A stretch of DNA of 64,000 bases from Planctomycetota bacterium (GCA_029781135.1 JAKOXH010000043.1:124001-188000), one strand, 5' to 3'. Shown: positions 53,180 to 61,684, counted from the stretch's first letter. Program-made: numbers and translations. The notes: generated from the sequence alone by a model not told the origin.

Positions 53180-55810
53180 TTACGATCCCGTTTCGTTCGA
53201 ATCTGCCTGTTCGATTTTATCGGCGTCGCGTTCCCACTTGACGTTCGCGCCCGCGACCGCGTCGTCCTGCAACGTGTTCCAGGCATCTTGCATGTGGCCA
53301 CGGGTCATGTTGACGATTCCCGGCCAGGTGTTCACTTCGCCAAGATAGGCCGTGCGAAGTTCATTGACGGGCATCTGGTGTTCGACCAATCGAACCACGT
53401 ACGCGATGGTGTGATCGTGATTCAAGACCACGCCGACGTCGCCATTCTTCAACGAAAAGACCTTCTTCATGAACTCCGGCCCCGGGGCGACGATGCCGTC
53501 GGGCTGCCCCAACCGGAACGGCGTGGGCTGCATCTGGCCATTGGCAAACCCGACGTCGCCGCCCGTGAGTTCCGAGAACGGATCGGTGCGAACGACTTTA
53601 ATCGCGGGGTTATCGGCAAAGAACTGCGGCAGCGGTTGCTTGGCGTCTTGTGCCTTTTTGGCCATTTCGTCGGCCGCCTTTTCAGCAAGTTTGGCGGCCT
53701 CTTGCTGCTTCCAAGCCTTAACGACCTCCGCACGAACTTCGGCCAACGTGGGAACTTTACCAGGCGTATCGCTAGTCTTCATCGCGACGTACCGATTGCC
53801 GTCGATATCCACGGTTTGCACCGGCTCGAACAGATCCAATTCCTTAGTGGCAAAAAGCTGCGCCATCAATGTGCGGCCCGTATCGGCCACCGACGACTTG
53901 CCGATCGGCAGATCACGCAATTGCAGCAGGGAAAGCGGCCCTGTCTTGCCGGCCTTAAGACCGTTCTTTTCTGCCAGCGGCGCGAGGTCGGCCAGCGATT
54001 TCGGCGGTGCAGGTACTTCCTTCTTCTGGTCGAGCGCGGTGAGTCGCTCGCTAAACCACTTTTGGAAATCACTTTCCAATTGGTCGCGAATTCCTCCCGT
54101 CAATTTGCTTAACTCTTCACTCACCTTGCCTGAGGCGATTTCCCGTCGGATTACGTCTTTCACCTCTTCAAGTGGCTGGAATTGAACGGGCTTCTTCGCC
54201 GCCGCAGGTGCACCTGCTGGTGCGGCTGGTGTCGCCGGTGCCGTGGCTGGCAGCGTTGCCTTCGCAGCTGCCGGATTTTCCTTAGGAGGCTCTGGCGGTG
54301 CTGCTGGAGGAGCCGGCGGCGATGGCGGTGCCGGCGGCGGAGTGGTGGTTGGTGGATTCCCAGCTGTTGCCTTATCAGCGGCTGCCGGCGCTTTGGTCGC
54401 ATCAGCCGCTGGCGCGGCAGCAGGTGGCGTAGCCTGCTTCGCATCTTCCGCAAAGGCTACGAGGTGAAACACTTTGCTGGGTTTTCCATTGGATGAGGAT
54501 GACTGCTTGCCAGCCGCCGGCTTCGCGTCGCCCTTCGGCGGTTCGGCAGGTGGAACAGGAGCGGCCTCCTTCTTAGGAGCATCTGCTGATGGAGTGGCTT
54601 CCTTCTTAGGCTCGTCCTTCTTTGCTTCTTCCTTCTTCGGTTCGCCTTTTGCCGGGGCCGCGGTCGAATCGGCCGGCTTCGCGGTGCCTTCCTTCTTCTC
54701 ACTCTCCGGCTTCGCTGGCGAATTCGGTTCCGCTGGCTTCTGGGCCTCCGGCTTCGTTTGTCCCTCCTTGCCCTTTGTATCCGATGCCGGCGGAGCCTTT
54801 CCATCGGCGCTGTTCTTCTTCGCCGAATTGTCTTCCATGATTCCGGTGTCCGCCTTCACGAACATCGGGTCTTTATGGGCTTCGTAGTATTTGGCGATCT
54901 CATCGTCGGTCACTTTTCCTTCCGCCTTCGCCAGGAAGGCATCGTAATTGGCCTCGATGAACTGTAGATCGATCTTGCGCGGTATTTTGAACCCGGGCGA
55001 GGCCGAGGGCAACTCGGTCGTGCCGTACACTAACTCGGGGCTGGCCTCGCGATCTTTGTACTTTTCAAAAGATGCCGTCAGTTCCGCATCGGTCGGCTCC
55101 TTGACATCGCCCAGATATTTGTCGGCCGGAATTGCTGCGGCTTCGACGATCACGCGGTCGTTCGCCCGCAACCAATCGCGATAGCGCTGTTCGGGCGTTA
55201 CGGTTTCAAACGCATATTGGTTGCTGTTGATGTAATTGCGGGCGAGCATTTCCTCGCGCAGCGAGGCCATGATATCGTCGATCGTCACGCGGCCGCGGCC
55301 ACTCTGCATGCGACTCAAAATATCGCGCATCTGGGTTCGCGTTACGTTGCCGCGGCCCAATTCGTCGAGATACTGCACGATCGCGTCGTCGCCAACGCGC
55401 ATCCCAGCGGCACGCGCCTTATCGGCGAGCAGCCGCGTTTGTAAAACGCTTTTCTCAACGCCCTGCTGAGGCGTCGTGGGTCCACGCAAAATTTGCACCC
55501 GTAGCGGCTGCGGCTCGATGCCCGCTTCCATCGCCGAGCGAGTCCCCATTACTTCGATTTGTTCCAGGAACGAATTGAGAATCTGGCGGCGGGTCACCAG
55601 ATCGGCTAGCTGCAAGTTCGTCAGCTTCCCGCCATCCCAGCTCACGGCCACCGCTCTGGCGTTTTGGCGGGTGCTGGCGCTAGGATTGCGGTTTCCCGCA
55701 AAATATGTGAAAAGCGAATCTCCGATGACCCAGGAGAGCATCAACATCACGACGAAAAACGCCAACATCGGCTTGACGTTTTTGCGAAATACACGAAAGG
55801 GACTTGCCAT
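53180..55810 (-). CDS. PpiD/SurA-like periplasmic chaperone with low-complexity insert
   Basis: 876 residues. An N-terminal helix (about 15-35, LAFFVVMLMLSWVIGDSLF) anchors it. The N-terminal chaperone domain (about 40-250) has the SurA-N-like GGKLTNLQLADLVTRRQIL and a helical arm. A second folded block with FEPVQTVDIDGNRYVAMKTS and FQKWFSERLTALDQKKE follows, separated by a Lys/Glu/Pro/Ala-rich low-complexity run (about 330-545) that may be a disordered linker. A parvulin domain was not recognised. Role in outer-membrane protein folding inferred from similarity of layout. No Shine-Dalgarno. Confidence 0.75.
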   Translation of the reverse strand: MASPFRVFRKNVKPMLAFFVVMLMLSWVIGDSLFTYFAGNRNPSASTRQNARAVAVSWDGGKLTNLQLADLVTRRQILNSFLEQIEVMGTRSAMEAGIEPQPLRVQILRGPTTPQQGVEKSVLQTRLLADKARAAGMRVGDDAIVQYLDELGRGNVTRTQMRDILSRMQSGRGRVTIDDIMASLREEMLARNYINSNQYAFETVTPEQRYRDWLRANDRVIVEAAAIPADKYLGDVKEPTDAELTASFEKYKDREASPELVYGTTELPSASPGFKIPRKIDLQFIEANYDAFLAKAEGKVTDDEIAKYYEAHKDPMFVKADTGIMEDNSAKKNSADGKAPPASDTKGKEGQTKPEAQKPAEPNSPAKPESEKKEGTAKPADSTAAPAKGEPKKEEAKKDEPKKEATPSADAPKKEAAPVPPAEPPKGDAKPAAGKQSSSSNGKPSKVFHLVAFAEDAKQATPPAAAPAADATKAPAAADKATAGNPPTTTPPPAPPSPPAPPAAPPEPPKENPAAAKATLPATAPATPAAPAGAPAAAKKPVQFQPLEEVKDVIRREIASGKVSEELSKLTGGIRDQLESDFQKWFSERLTALDQKKEVPAPPKSLADLAPLAEKNGLKAGKTGPLSLLQLRDLPIGKSSVADTGRTLMAQLFATKELDLFEPVQTVDIDGNRYVAMKTSDTPGKVPTLAEVRAEVVKAWKQQEAAKLAEKAADEMAKKAQDAKQPLPQFFADNPAIKVVRTDPFSELTGGDVGFANGQMQPTPFRLGQPDGIVAPGPEFMKKVFSLKNGDVGVVLNHDHTIAYVVRLVEHQMPVNELRTAYLGEVNTWPGIVNMTRGHMQDAWNTLQDDAVAGANVKWERDADKIEQADSNETGS

Positions 55811-56348
55811 AACTGTCGGTTATCCAAATGCCCGCCATGCCGCCGGCGGCCGTTGTAAGAATTAGCGCCGGTCGGCTCCCGGCACATAGCAACGAGCGGC
55901 GGACCATCTTGACAGCCCGCCTAGCCCGCTAGTAATCATTGACAGCTCAATCTTCGCGAGCTAGAGCGCGTGATTCTATGTGGAATGGGCGCAAATGCAA
56001 TCCCAATAGGGAATTTCGTTTCGCTGAAGACCGTCGGAGCGAGTGGAATTGGGAACTGCGGCTTGCCGAACGATTGCCCTACGAAAACAATACGCCGTTC
56101 AGCGCCAACTGGGTTCAACACGTAATAGCGAGCTAGTTGGCAGCGCGCGGCAGAGATGAGCCGCACCTCGATAGGGGGGATCAACTTATGTTGTTAAGAA
56201 CGACAATTAACTGCCCTTGAGCGCGGAAGAAGCCTCATTTGTAGCTGGTTTTTTCCAAACCTGAAATTATCACACATAAATTTCAGATATATATACAACA
56301 GTCATCCTACATTAACAGAACGCCATCTGGCGTTGCGTATCCGTCAAA
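55811..56348. other. 538-base region upstream of topA
   Basis: The right end (56240-56340) is strongly AT-rich and must contain the topA promoter. The rest has no recognised gene or repeat. Two small opposing frames around 55936-56184 look accidental. Confidence 0.4.
56261..56286. promoter_or_regulatory. Perfect inverted repeat upstream of topA
   Basis: CTGAAATT-10 bases-AATTTCAG, perfect 8-bp arms in an AT-rich island 63 bases before the topA ATG. It has the size and symmetry of an operator; no known site matches it in my memory. Confidence 0.4.
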
Positions 56349-59063
56349 ATGGCCAAGTCGAAGACTTCTAAATCGGATTCGGGCATACCGAACAATGCCC
56401 TGGTGATTGTCGAATCACCAGCCAAGGCAAAGACGATCGGCAAATATCTCGGCCGCGGCTTCACGGTCGAAGCGAGCATTGGTCACATTCGCGATTTGCC
56501 CCAAGGCGCCGCTCAGATTCCCGCGGAGTATAAGGGCGAGCCGTGGTCGAACCTCGGCGTTAATGTGCATGACAAGTTCACGCCGATTTACATTGTTCCT
56601 CCCGGCAAGAGCAAACAAATCAAGCTACTGAAAGACCGACTCAAGGGGGCCGATGCGCTCTACCTGGCAACGGACGAGGACCGCGAGGGCGAAGCCATTA
56701 GTTGGCATTTGCTGGAAGTTCTGAAGCCGAAGGTGCCCGTGCATCGGCTCGTTTTCCACGAAATCACCAAGGACGCAATTCAAGAAGCTTTGCGCTCGCC
56801 CCGCAGCGTGGATGATGGCCTCGTGCGGGCGCAGGAAACGCGCCGCATCTTGGACCGCCTCTATGGTTATGAAGTATCCCCGCTGCTTTGGCGGAAGGTG
56901 CGGCCGAAGCTTTCCGCCGGGCGGGTGCAAAGCGTGGCCGTGCGGATGATCGTCGAACGCGAACGCGAACGGATGGCGTTCATTTCGGCCACCTGGTGGG
57001 ATCTGATTGGCAAGTTCGCCAAAACGAACGGCCAAGAACTGACGGCGGAACTGGTAACCGTCGATGGTCGTCGCATCCCGGCAGGCAAAGATTTCGATTC
57101 GTCAACCGGCAAGCTCAAGAACGAGCAGTTTATGCTGCTCGATGGGCCGGCCGCGGCCGCGCTTGCGGAACGCGTGCGCCGTGGCGAGTTCCGGGTGACG
57201 AGCGTCGAGGACAAGCCGTACACCTCGAAGCCTTATCCGCCGTTCACCACCAGTACGTTGCAGCAGGAAGCGAACCGCAAACTTGGCTTCACAGCCCGCC
57301 GCACGATGCAGCTGGCTCAAAGCCTTTACGAAAACGGCCATATCACCTACATGCGTACGGATTCGACCAACCTGGCGCAGGTCGCCATTGATGACGCTCG
57401 CCGTCTCGTGTCCGAGGAATACGGCAAGGACTATTTGCCGGCGGAGCCGCGTCTTTATCGCTCGAAGGTAAAGAATGCCCAAGAAGCCCACGAAGGGATC
57501 CGCCCAGCCGGCCATCCCTTTGAATTGCCCGGGGCGTTGCGGAACGAACTGAATACCGACGAGTTCAAGATCTTCGACATGATCTGGAAACGCACGATCG
57601 CCAGCCAGATGGCCGACGCCCGTGGCCGCCGCACCACGATCACGATCGAGGGCGAAGGCTGCGTCTTCCAGGTCAGCGGCAAGACGATCGATTTCCCCGG
57701 CTATTTGCGGGCCTACGTCGAAGGCAGCGACTCGCCCGATGCCGAAATCGCCGACCAGGAAACAATTTTACCAAGCGTCGCCATTGGCGAATCGCTCAAG
57801 TGCCTCGATATGACGGCCAAGGAACACAACACTCAGCCGCCGAGCCGCTACAGCGAAGCCGCCCTGACCAAAGCGCTCGAAGAGCGCGGCATCGGCCGAC
57901 CAAGCACGTACGCGTCAATCATCGACACGATCCAGAACCGCAGCTACGCATTCAAGAAAGGCGGAGCGCTCGTTCCCACTTGGGTAGCATTTTCCGTGGT
58001 ACAACTGCTCGAAGAACACCTGGCTGGCCTGGTCGACTACCAGTTTACAGCCCAGATGGAAGATGACCTCGATGCGATTAGCCGCGGCGAACGCGAATAC
58101 GTCGACTACTTGAACTCGTTCTACTTTGGCAATGGTCGGCCAGGTCTCAAACCGCAACTTGAACATAAAGGCGAGGAGATCGACGCCCGCAACATAAGCC
58201 GCGTATTGATCGGAACGCCGCTGGGCGGCGAGCCGGTTTATGTGCGGGTGGGCCGTTATTCACCGTTTGTCGAACAGGGCGATCGCACGGCTTCGCTCCC
58301 GGAAGAAACGCCACCGGATGAGGTTACCTTGGAGGCTGCGCTCAAATTGCTGGAACAGGCCGCCCAAGGCGATGAGCCACTCGGCATGTGCCCTGAAACC
58401 GGCAAGCCCGTGTATCTGAAAGTTGGCCGCTTCGGCCCCTACGTGCAGCGGGGTACGCCGGAAGACGAAGAAAAGCCGCAAAACGCATCGCTGTTGAAGG
58501 GCATGAACCCATCGGACATTGATCTCGCGACCGCCCTCAAACTGCTGCAATTGCCGCGGAATTTGGGCGATCACCCCACCCTGGGCACCGCGATCACCGC
58601 CTACAATGGCCGGTTCGGTCCTTATATTAAATGCGGTGAAGAAACCCGCTCGTTGCCGGCCGATATCTCGCCGATCGACGTCACGCTCGATCAAGCCGTC
58701 CACTTGCTTTCGCAGCCGAAGCAGCATGGCCGCGGTCGTGCCGCTGCCAAGCGAGAACCGCTCAAGGTCTTCGAGGCCTCGCCCGTGACCAACCAAAAGG
58801 TGCAACTTCTCGATGGCCGCTACGGACCGTACGTGACCGATGGCGAAACCAACGCCTCGCTGCCCAAAGGCACACCACCCGAAGAACTAACGTTCCAGGA
58901 CGCGCTCGACCTGCTGGCGGCCCGCGCTGCCGCTGGCCCATCGAAGAAGGCTGCCAAGCGAAAAACGGCCAAGTCCACCAAAGCAGCGAAATCGGGCGAC
59001 GCGCCCAAGAAATCGGCCACGAAGCGCCGGACCACCAAGAAGTCGGCAAAGAAAAAAGCCTAG
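56349..59063 (+). CDS. topA: DNA topoisomerase I
   Basis: Relaxes negative supercoils. 904 residues. N-terminal TOPRIM (VIVESPAKAKTIGKYLG, ATDEDREGEAISWH with the Asp-x-Asp-x-Glu metals), the catalytic Tyr334 in GHITYMRTDSTNL, and RKVRPKLSAGRVQSVAVRMIVERE. The core ends near 600. From about 615 there are four topoisomerase C-terminal repeats (units such as VYVRVGRYSPFV, VYLKVGRFGPYV, FGPYIKCGEETRSLP, RYGPYVTDGETNASLP) in place of the usual CxxC zinc ribbons, then a Lys-rich tail. No Shine-Dalgarno is visible. Confidence 0.97.
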   Translation: MAKSKTSKSDSGIPNNALVIVESPAKAKTIGKYLGRGFTVEASIGHIRDLPQGAAQIPAEYKGEPWSNLGVNVHDKFTPIYIVPPGKSKQIKLLKDRLKGADALYLATDEDREGEAISWHLLEVLKPKVPVHRLVFHEITKDAIQEALRSPRSVDDGLVRAQETRRILDRLYGYEVSPLLWRKVRPKLSAGRVQSVAVRMIVERERERMAFISATWWDLIGKFAKTNGQELTAELVTVDGRRIPAGKDFDSSTGKLKNEQFMLLDGPAAAALAERVRRGEFRVTSVEDKPYTSKPYPPFTTSTLQQEANRKLGFTARRTMQLAQSLYENGHITYMRTDSTNLAQVAIDDARRLVSEEYGKDYLPAEPRLYRSKVKNAQEAHEGIRPAGHPFELPGALRNELNTDEFKIFDMIWKRTIASQMADARGRRTTITIEGEGCVFQVSGKTIDFPGYLRAYVEGSDSPDAEIADQETILPSVAIGESLKCLDMTAKEHNTQPPSRYSEAALTKALEERGIGRPSTYASIIDTIQNRSYAFKKGGALVPTWVAFSVVQLLEEHLAGLVDYQFTAQMEDDLDAISRGEREYVDYLNSFYFGNGRPGLKPQLEHKGEEIDARNISRVLIGTPLGGEPVYVRVGRYSPFVEQGDRTASLPEETPPDEVTLEAALKLLEQAAQGDEPLGMCPETGKPVYLKVGRFGPYVQRGTPEDEEKPQNASLLKGMNPSDIDLATALKLLQLPRNLGDHPTLGTAITAYNGRFGPYIKCGEETRSLPADISPIDVTLDQAVHLLSQPKQHGRGRAAAKREPLKVFEASPVTNQKVQLLDGRYGPYVTDGETNASLPKGTPPEELTFQDALDLLAARAAAGPSKKAAKRKTAKSTKAAKSGDAPKKSATKRRTTKKSAKKKA

Positions 59064-59064
59064 A

Positions 59065-59090
59065 CGGCATGGTTACATGCCGCCTTTGAC
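59065..59090 (+). terminator. Weak hairpin after topA
   Basis: GGCATG-GTTA-CATGCC then GCCTTTG. A 6-bp stem with a short T-run, 4 bases past the stop. Confidence 0.3.
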
Positions 59091-59107
59091 TTCGCGCAGT
59101 TGAAACT

Positions 59108-59497
59108 CTACTTACCGACGCCTTCTGCGACCACATACGCCACGGCGTAACTGCGGCAATGCGAAATTGTAACGTGCATCCTTTGGATGCCGGCGCGGTC
59201 CATCACGTCCTTGGCGCCTCCTCGCAACTTCACCGTCGGAGCGCCCGCCCGATTGTTGCAGATTTCGATGTCGCGCCAGCCGATGCCCCGCCGCCAACCC
59301 GTGCCAATCGCTTTGAGCACGGCCTCCTTTGCCGCCCATCGGCCCGCGTAGTGCTGGGTCGCGGCCTTGCGGGCCGTGCAGTACTCGATTTCGGCATCGG
59401 TGTAAACACGCGTGATGAACAACTCACCGTGCCGCTCGATCATCTGCGCGATTCGCAGGCATTCGACGATATCAATACCAACGCCGATAATGGACAT
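59108..59497 (-). CDS. acpS: Holo-acyl carrier protein synthase
   Basis: Transfers 4'-phosphopantetheine to ACP. 129 residues from the ATG of MSIIGVGIDIVECLRIAQMI. Metal/CoA-binding signatures: GIDIVE (Asp near 8) and, in the middle, FITRVYTDAEIEYC and RWAAKEAVLKAIGTG (the W-x-x-K-E-A motif with Glu and Lys). Ends in the usual LSHCRSYAVAYVV-like MHVTISHCRSYAVAYVVAE. The longer frame from 59650 runs through a TTGAAGG repeat and was rejected. Convergent with topA. Confidence 0.94.
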   Translation of the reverse strand: MSIIGVGIDIVECLRIAQMIERHGELFITRVYTDAEIEYCTARKAATQHYAGRWAAKEAVLKAIGTGWRRGIGWRDIEICNNRAGAPTVKLRGGAKDVMDRAGIQRMHVTISHCRSYAVAYVVAEGVGK

Positions 59498-59503
59498 GAA
59501 ATG

Positions 59504-59530
59504 GTTGAAGGTTGAAGGTTGAGAGTTGAG
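59504..59530. repeat. TTGAAGGTTGAAGG repeat arm
   Basis: TTGAAGGTTGAAGGTTGAG and AGTTGAG. A single arm of a low-complexity type; no inverted partner seen within 100 bases. It directly precedes acpS on the minus strand. Confidence 0.5.
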
Positions 59531-59535
59531 GGTCT

Positions 59536-59562
59536 TTAGCGTCGGCCGCAAGGCCGAATCTA
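59536..59562 (-). repeat. REP family C, single copy; supplies a stop codon
   Basis: Read on minus: GTAG-AT-TCGGCC-TTGC-GGCCGA, where the third base pair is C-G instead of G-C in other copies: a compensatory change that keeps the stem. The TAG of the GTAG head is the stop codon of the membrane-protein gene (59560-59562). Confidence 0.8.
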
Positions 59563-60009
59563 CTGCCGCGGGCGCCGCCACTTCCATACCACGCCCACCG
59601 TCGCCGCCACGATCAGGCCCGCATCGGCAAGCCACAACACCGGTCGCCACTCATGCTCGAAATACTCGCGCGGCGTGGGTGGCGATTCGGCCCGGAACAT
59701 CGCCACGGCGGCCGATTTCGTACGCGACTCGCGCCATTGTCCGCGGAAATCGTGGTACAGCCAAGCGTGCTCGCTCAGTACGGCAAGGATTGCGATAAAT
59801 CCGGCTGACAGCAGAACATTACGAGTGCCGGCGATGCGTAGCATCGCGGCTAAACGTAACAGCACAGCGCCCAGCAGGACGCCAACGCCGAGTGATACGA
59901 GGCCTACGGGGGCGTACCCCGAGGCGTGAATTCGCGCGGCCAGCCAGCCAATGGCGACCGCTGCGGTCGCTCCTGTGAGAAACCACTTCAACAATGTAGA
60001 GCGTTGCAT
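59560..60009 (-). CDS. Membrane protein, hypothetical
   Basis: 149 residues with about four hydrophobic helices (TGATAAVAIGWLAARI, LVSLGVGVLLGAVLLRL, VLLSAGFIAILAVLS and ADAGLIVAATVGVVW). Its ATG immediately follows the stop of the upstream PLP enzyme gene, so the two are coupled. Oddities: residues LRLAAMLRIAG are encoded by a family D repeat, and its TAG stop is the head of a family C REP. No motif gives a function. Confidence 0.6.
   Translation of the reverse strand: MQRSTLLKWFLTGATAAVAIGWLAARIHASGYAPVGLVSLGVGVLLGAVLLRLAAMLRIAGTRNVLLSAGFIAILAVLSEHAWLYHDFRGQWRESRTKSAAVAMFRAESPPTPREYFEHEWRPVLWLADAGLIVAATVGVVWKWRRPRQ
59829..59857. repeat. Family D palindrome inside the membrane-protein gene
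   Basis: GGCGATGC-GTA-GCATCGCGGCTAAACGTAA: a 7-bp perfect hairpin with the CGGCTAAACGTAA edge shared with 53070-53160. It is read in frame as LRLAAMLRIAG. Confidence 0.55.
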
Positions 60010-61263
60010 TTACGCGGTGCGATCCAACGCTTGTGCCAAATCGGCCACCAGGTCATCCGGGTTTTCGATGCCGCAGGCCAGGCGAATCATGTTGTCGGGA
60101 ATGCCGTACGCAAGGCGTTCTTCCGGCGTGCACTGGTAGTAGCTCATCACGAGCGGCTGCTCGATGAGCGACTCGACCCCGCCCAAGCTGGGCGCAATCC
60201 GCGGAATTTTGACCGCATCCACGATATTGGCCGTCGCCCGCCAATCGGCATCCTTCACTAAGAATGTCACCAAGCCGCCAAAACCGCGCATGGTTCGGCG
60301 GGCGACCTCGAAATATTCATGGGATTCGAGGCCAGGATAGTAGACTTTCTCAATCCGCGGATGGGCCTCCAAGAACTCGGCGACCCGCTGGCCATTCTCA
60401 TTGTGGCGCTGCATCCGCAGTTCAAAGGTTTTCAATCCACGAGACAACAAGTAGCAGTTCTGCGGGCTGTTCACGGCCCCCATGATGCCGCGCAACTTCC
60501 GCACCGGCTCCAGCTTTTCCTTCGAGCCGACGACCACACCGGCCAACAGATCATTGTGGCCAGCCAGATACTTCGTGACGGAATGCAGTACGTAATCGAC
60601 GCCCGCCGCTAGCGGCCGCAGGTTGTACGGTGTCGCCAACGTGGCATCGATCAGCGTATCGACGCCATGATCGCAACCGATCTGCGCGAACCGGTCCAAA
60701 TCAACGATGCTCAGATGCGGATTCGTCGGCGACTCGCTAATGAGCATCTTCGTGTTCGGCGTGATGGCTGCTTCCATCGCGTCATAATCGCACGCCTTCA
60801 CTTGCAGCGTCTTCACGCCAAACCGGGCCAAATGCTTCGAGCAAAACTCGCGGCTGCGGTGGTAGCACTCATCGAAAAAGATCACCTCATCGCCGGCGTT
60901 TAGTTTGGCCATGAGGAGGCCGACAATCGCCGCCATGCCGCTCGAATACAGCACGGCCATTTCACCACCCTCGAGCGCCGCCAGCTTCCGCTCGGCCACG
61001 CGCTCGCCGGGATTGCCGTAGCGGCCATATTCCTCGCGGGGCTGATCCTCTTCAATGAAATTAATCACCGCCTGCGTGTTTTCAAAAGTATAGGTCGATG
61101 CGCAGAAGATCGGGTCCGTGATCGAATCTCCCGGCTTCTGCCGCGATTCGCCCCCATGAACGCTGAGCGTGGAAACTTGCGGCGATTGAAGATTTCCCGG
61201 TTTGGCCGGAGTTGCCGAACTGCTCGATTCGTCGTGTCGTTTGTCCATGTGGATCGTGCTCAT
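60010..61263 (-). CDS. PLP-dependent Cys/Met metabolism enzyme (cystathionine gamma-synthase family)
   Basis: 417 residues. A PLP-dependent gamma-family enzyme: YGRYGNPGERVAERKLAALEGGE (broken over about 80-105), YSSGMAAIVGLL, SPTNPHLSIVDLDRF, the PLP Lys231 in HSVTKYLAGHND, and the C-terminal GGVESLIEQP and SYYQCTPEER. Subgroup (MetB synthase, MetZ sulfhydrylase or a lyase) is uncertain. ATG 61263 has GGAG about 11 bases upstream. A terminator 52-89 bases upstream and a SAM-II-like motif further on suggest regulation by methionine status. Coupled to the membrane protein downstream. Confidence 0.88.
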   Translation of the reverse strand: MSTIHMDKRHDESSSSATPAKPGNLQSPQVSTLSVHGGESRQKPGDSITDPIFCASTYTFENTQAVINFIEEDQPREEYGRYGNPGERVAERKLAALEGGEMAVLYSSGMAAIVGLLMAKLNAGDEVIFFDECYHRSREFCSKHLARFGVKTLQVKACDYDAMEAAITPNTKMLISESPTNPHLSIVDLDRFAQIGCDHGVDTLIDATLATPYNLRPLAAGVDYVLHSVTKYLAGHNDLLAGVVVGSKEKLEPVRKLRGIMGAVNSPQNCYLLSRGLKTFELRMQRHNENGQRVAEFLEAHPRIEKVYYPGLESHEYFEVARRTMRGFGGLVTFLVKDADWRATANIVDAVKIPRIAPSLGGVESLIEQPLVMSYYQCTPEERLAYGIPDNMIRLACGIENPDDLVADLAQALDRTA

Positions 61264-61314
61264 CTTTGCGAACTCCGCAAAACGGAGGAAGCCATGGCCA
61301 CACCGCGGCGCAAC

Positions 61315-61352
61315 AAAAAAGCCGCGGTGCCAAGTCCTCGGCACGTGCGGCT
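61315..61352 (-). terminator. Attenuator-type terminator in the Cys/Met gene leader
   Basis: On minus: AGCCGC-acGTGCC-loop-GGCACc-GCGGCT followed by TTTTTT. It ends about 52 bases before the start codon of the PLP enzyme, so it would stop transcripts before the gene. The location is typical of regulated leaders. Confidence 0.7.
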
Positions 61353-61422
61353 CGCTTGATCCAGGTTGTGCAAAAGAACGCGCGACGGGCATCTCAGGGA
61401 AAACGGACCAGTTCGCGTCGTT

Positions 61423-61466
61423 GGCTCTTTAGCAGGTTCGGCTGCAAGCGGCCACAAATCCCGAGT
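61423..61466 (-). promoter_or_regulatory. SAM-II-like motif in the Cys/Met gene leader
   Basis: On minus, in order: GATTTG (61455-61460), CTTGCAGCC (61440-61448), GCTAAA (61428-61433), with UCGG/CCGA flanking pairs able to form P1. These are the conserved islands of SAM-II riboswitches as I remember them; the gap before GCTAAA is shorter than usual (6 versus about 11-14). It lies 160 bases upstream of the gene and before a terminator. Tentative. Confidence 0.35.
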
Positions 61467-61684
61467 TCCCCCGATTGTACTTCGGGCCGACACGAATTAC
61501 AAGCGCGAGAAAAATCAGGAAAATGTCGATTCAGTGATAGTCAACTCGCGCTTAGTCGCTGGGCGTACTTTCTGTGGGCAAGGGTTACGCACTCGTTATC
61601 TAAACCGCCGTGGTCAAAATTAACGTCTGGCCGTAGGATAAATCGACCTCACCCATTACTTCTTTTCCAACCCCGCTGAACTAC

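Noticed and set aside
61330..61410. CTGAGATG and AACCTGGATC in the Cys/Met leader as a TPP riboswitch
   Set aside because: The upstream GGGGUGC island and correct stem order are missing; the pieces look coincidental.
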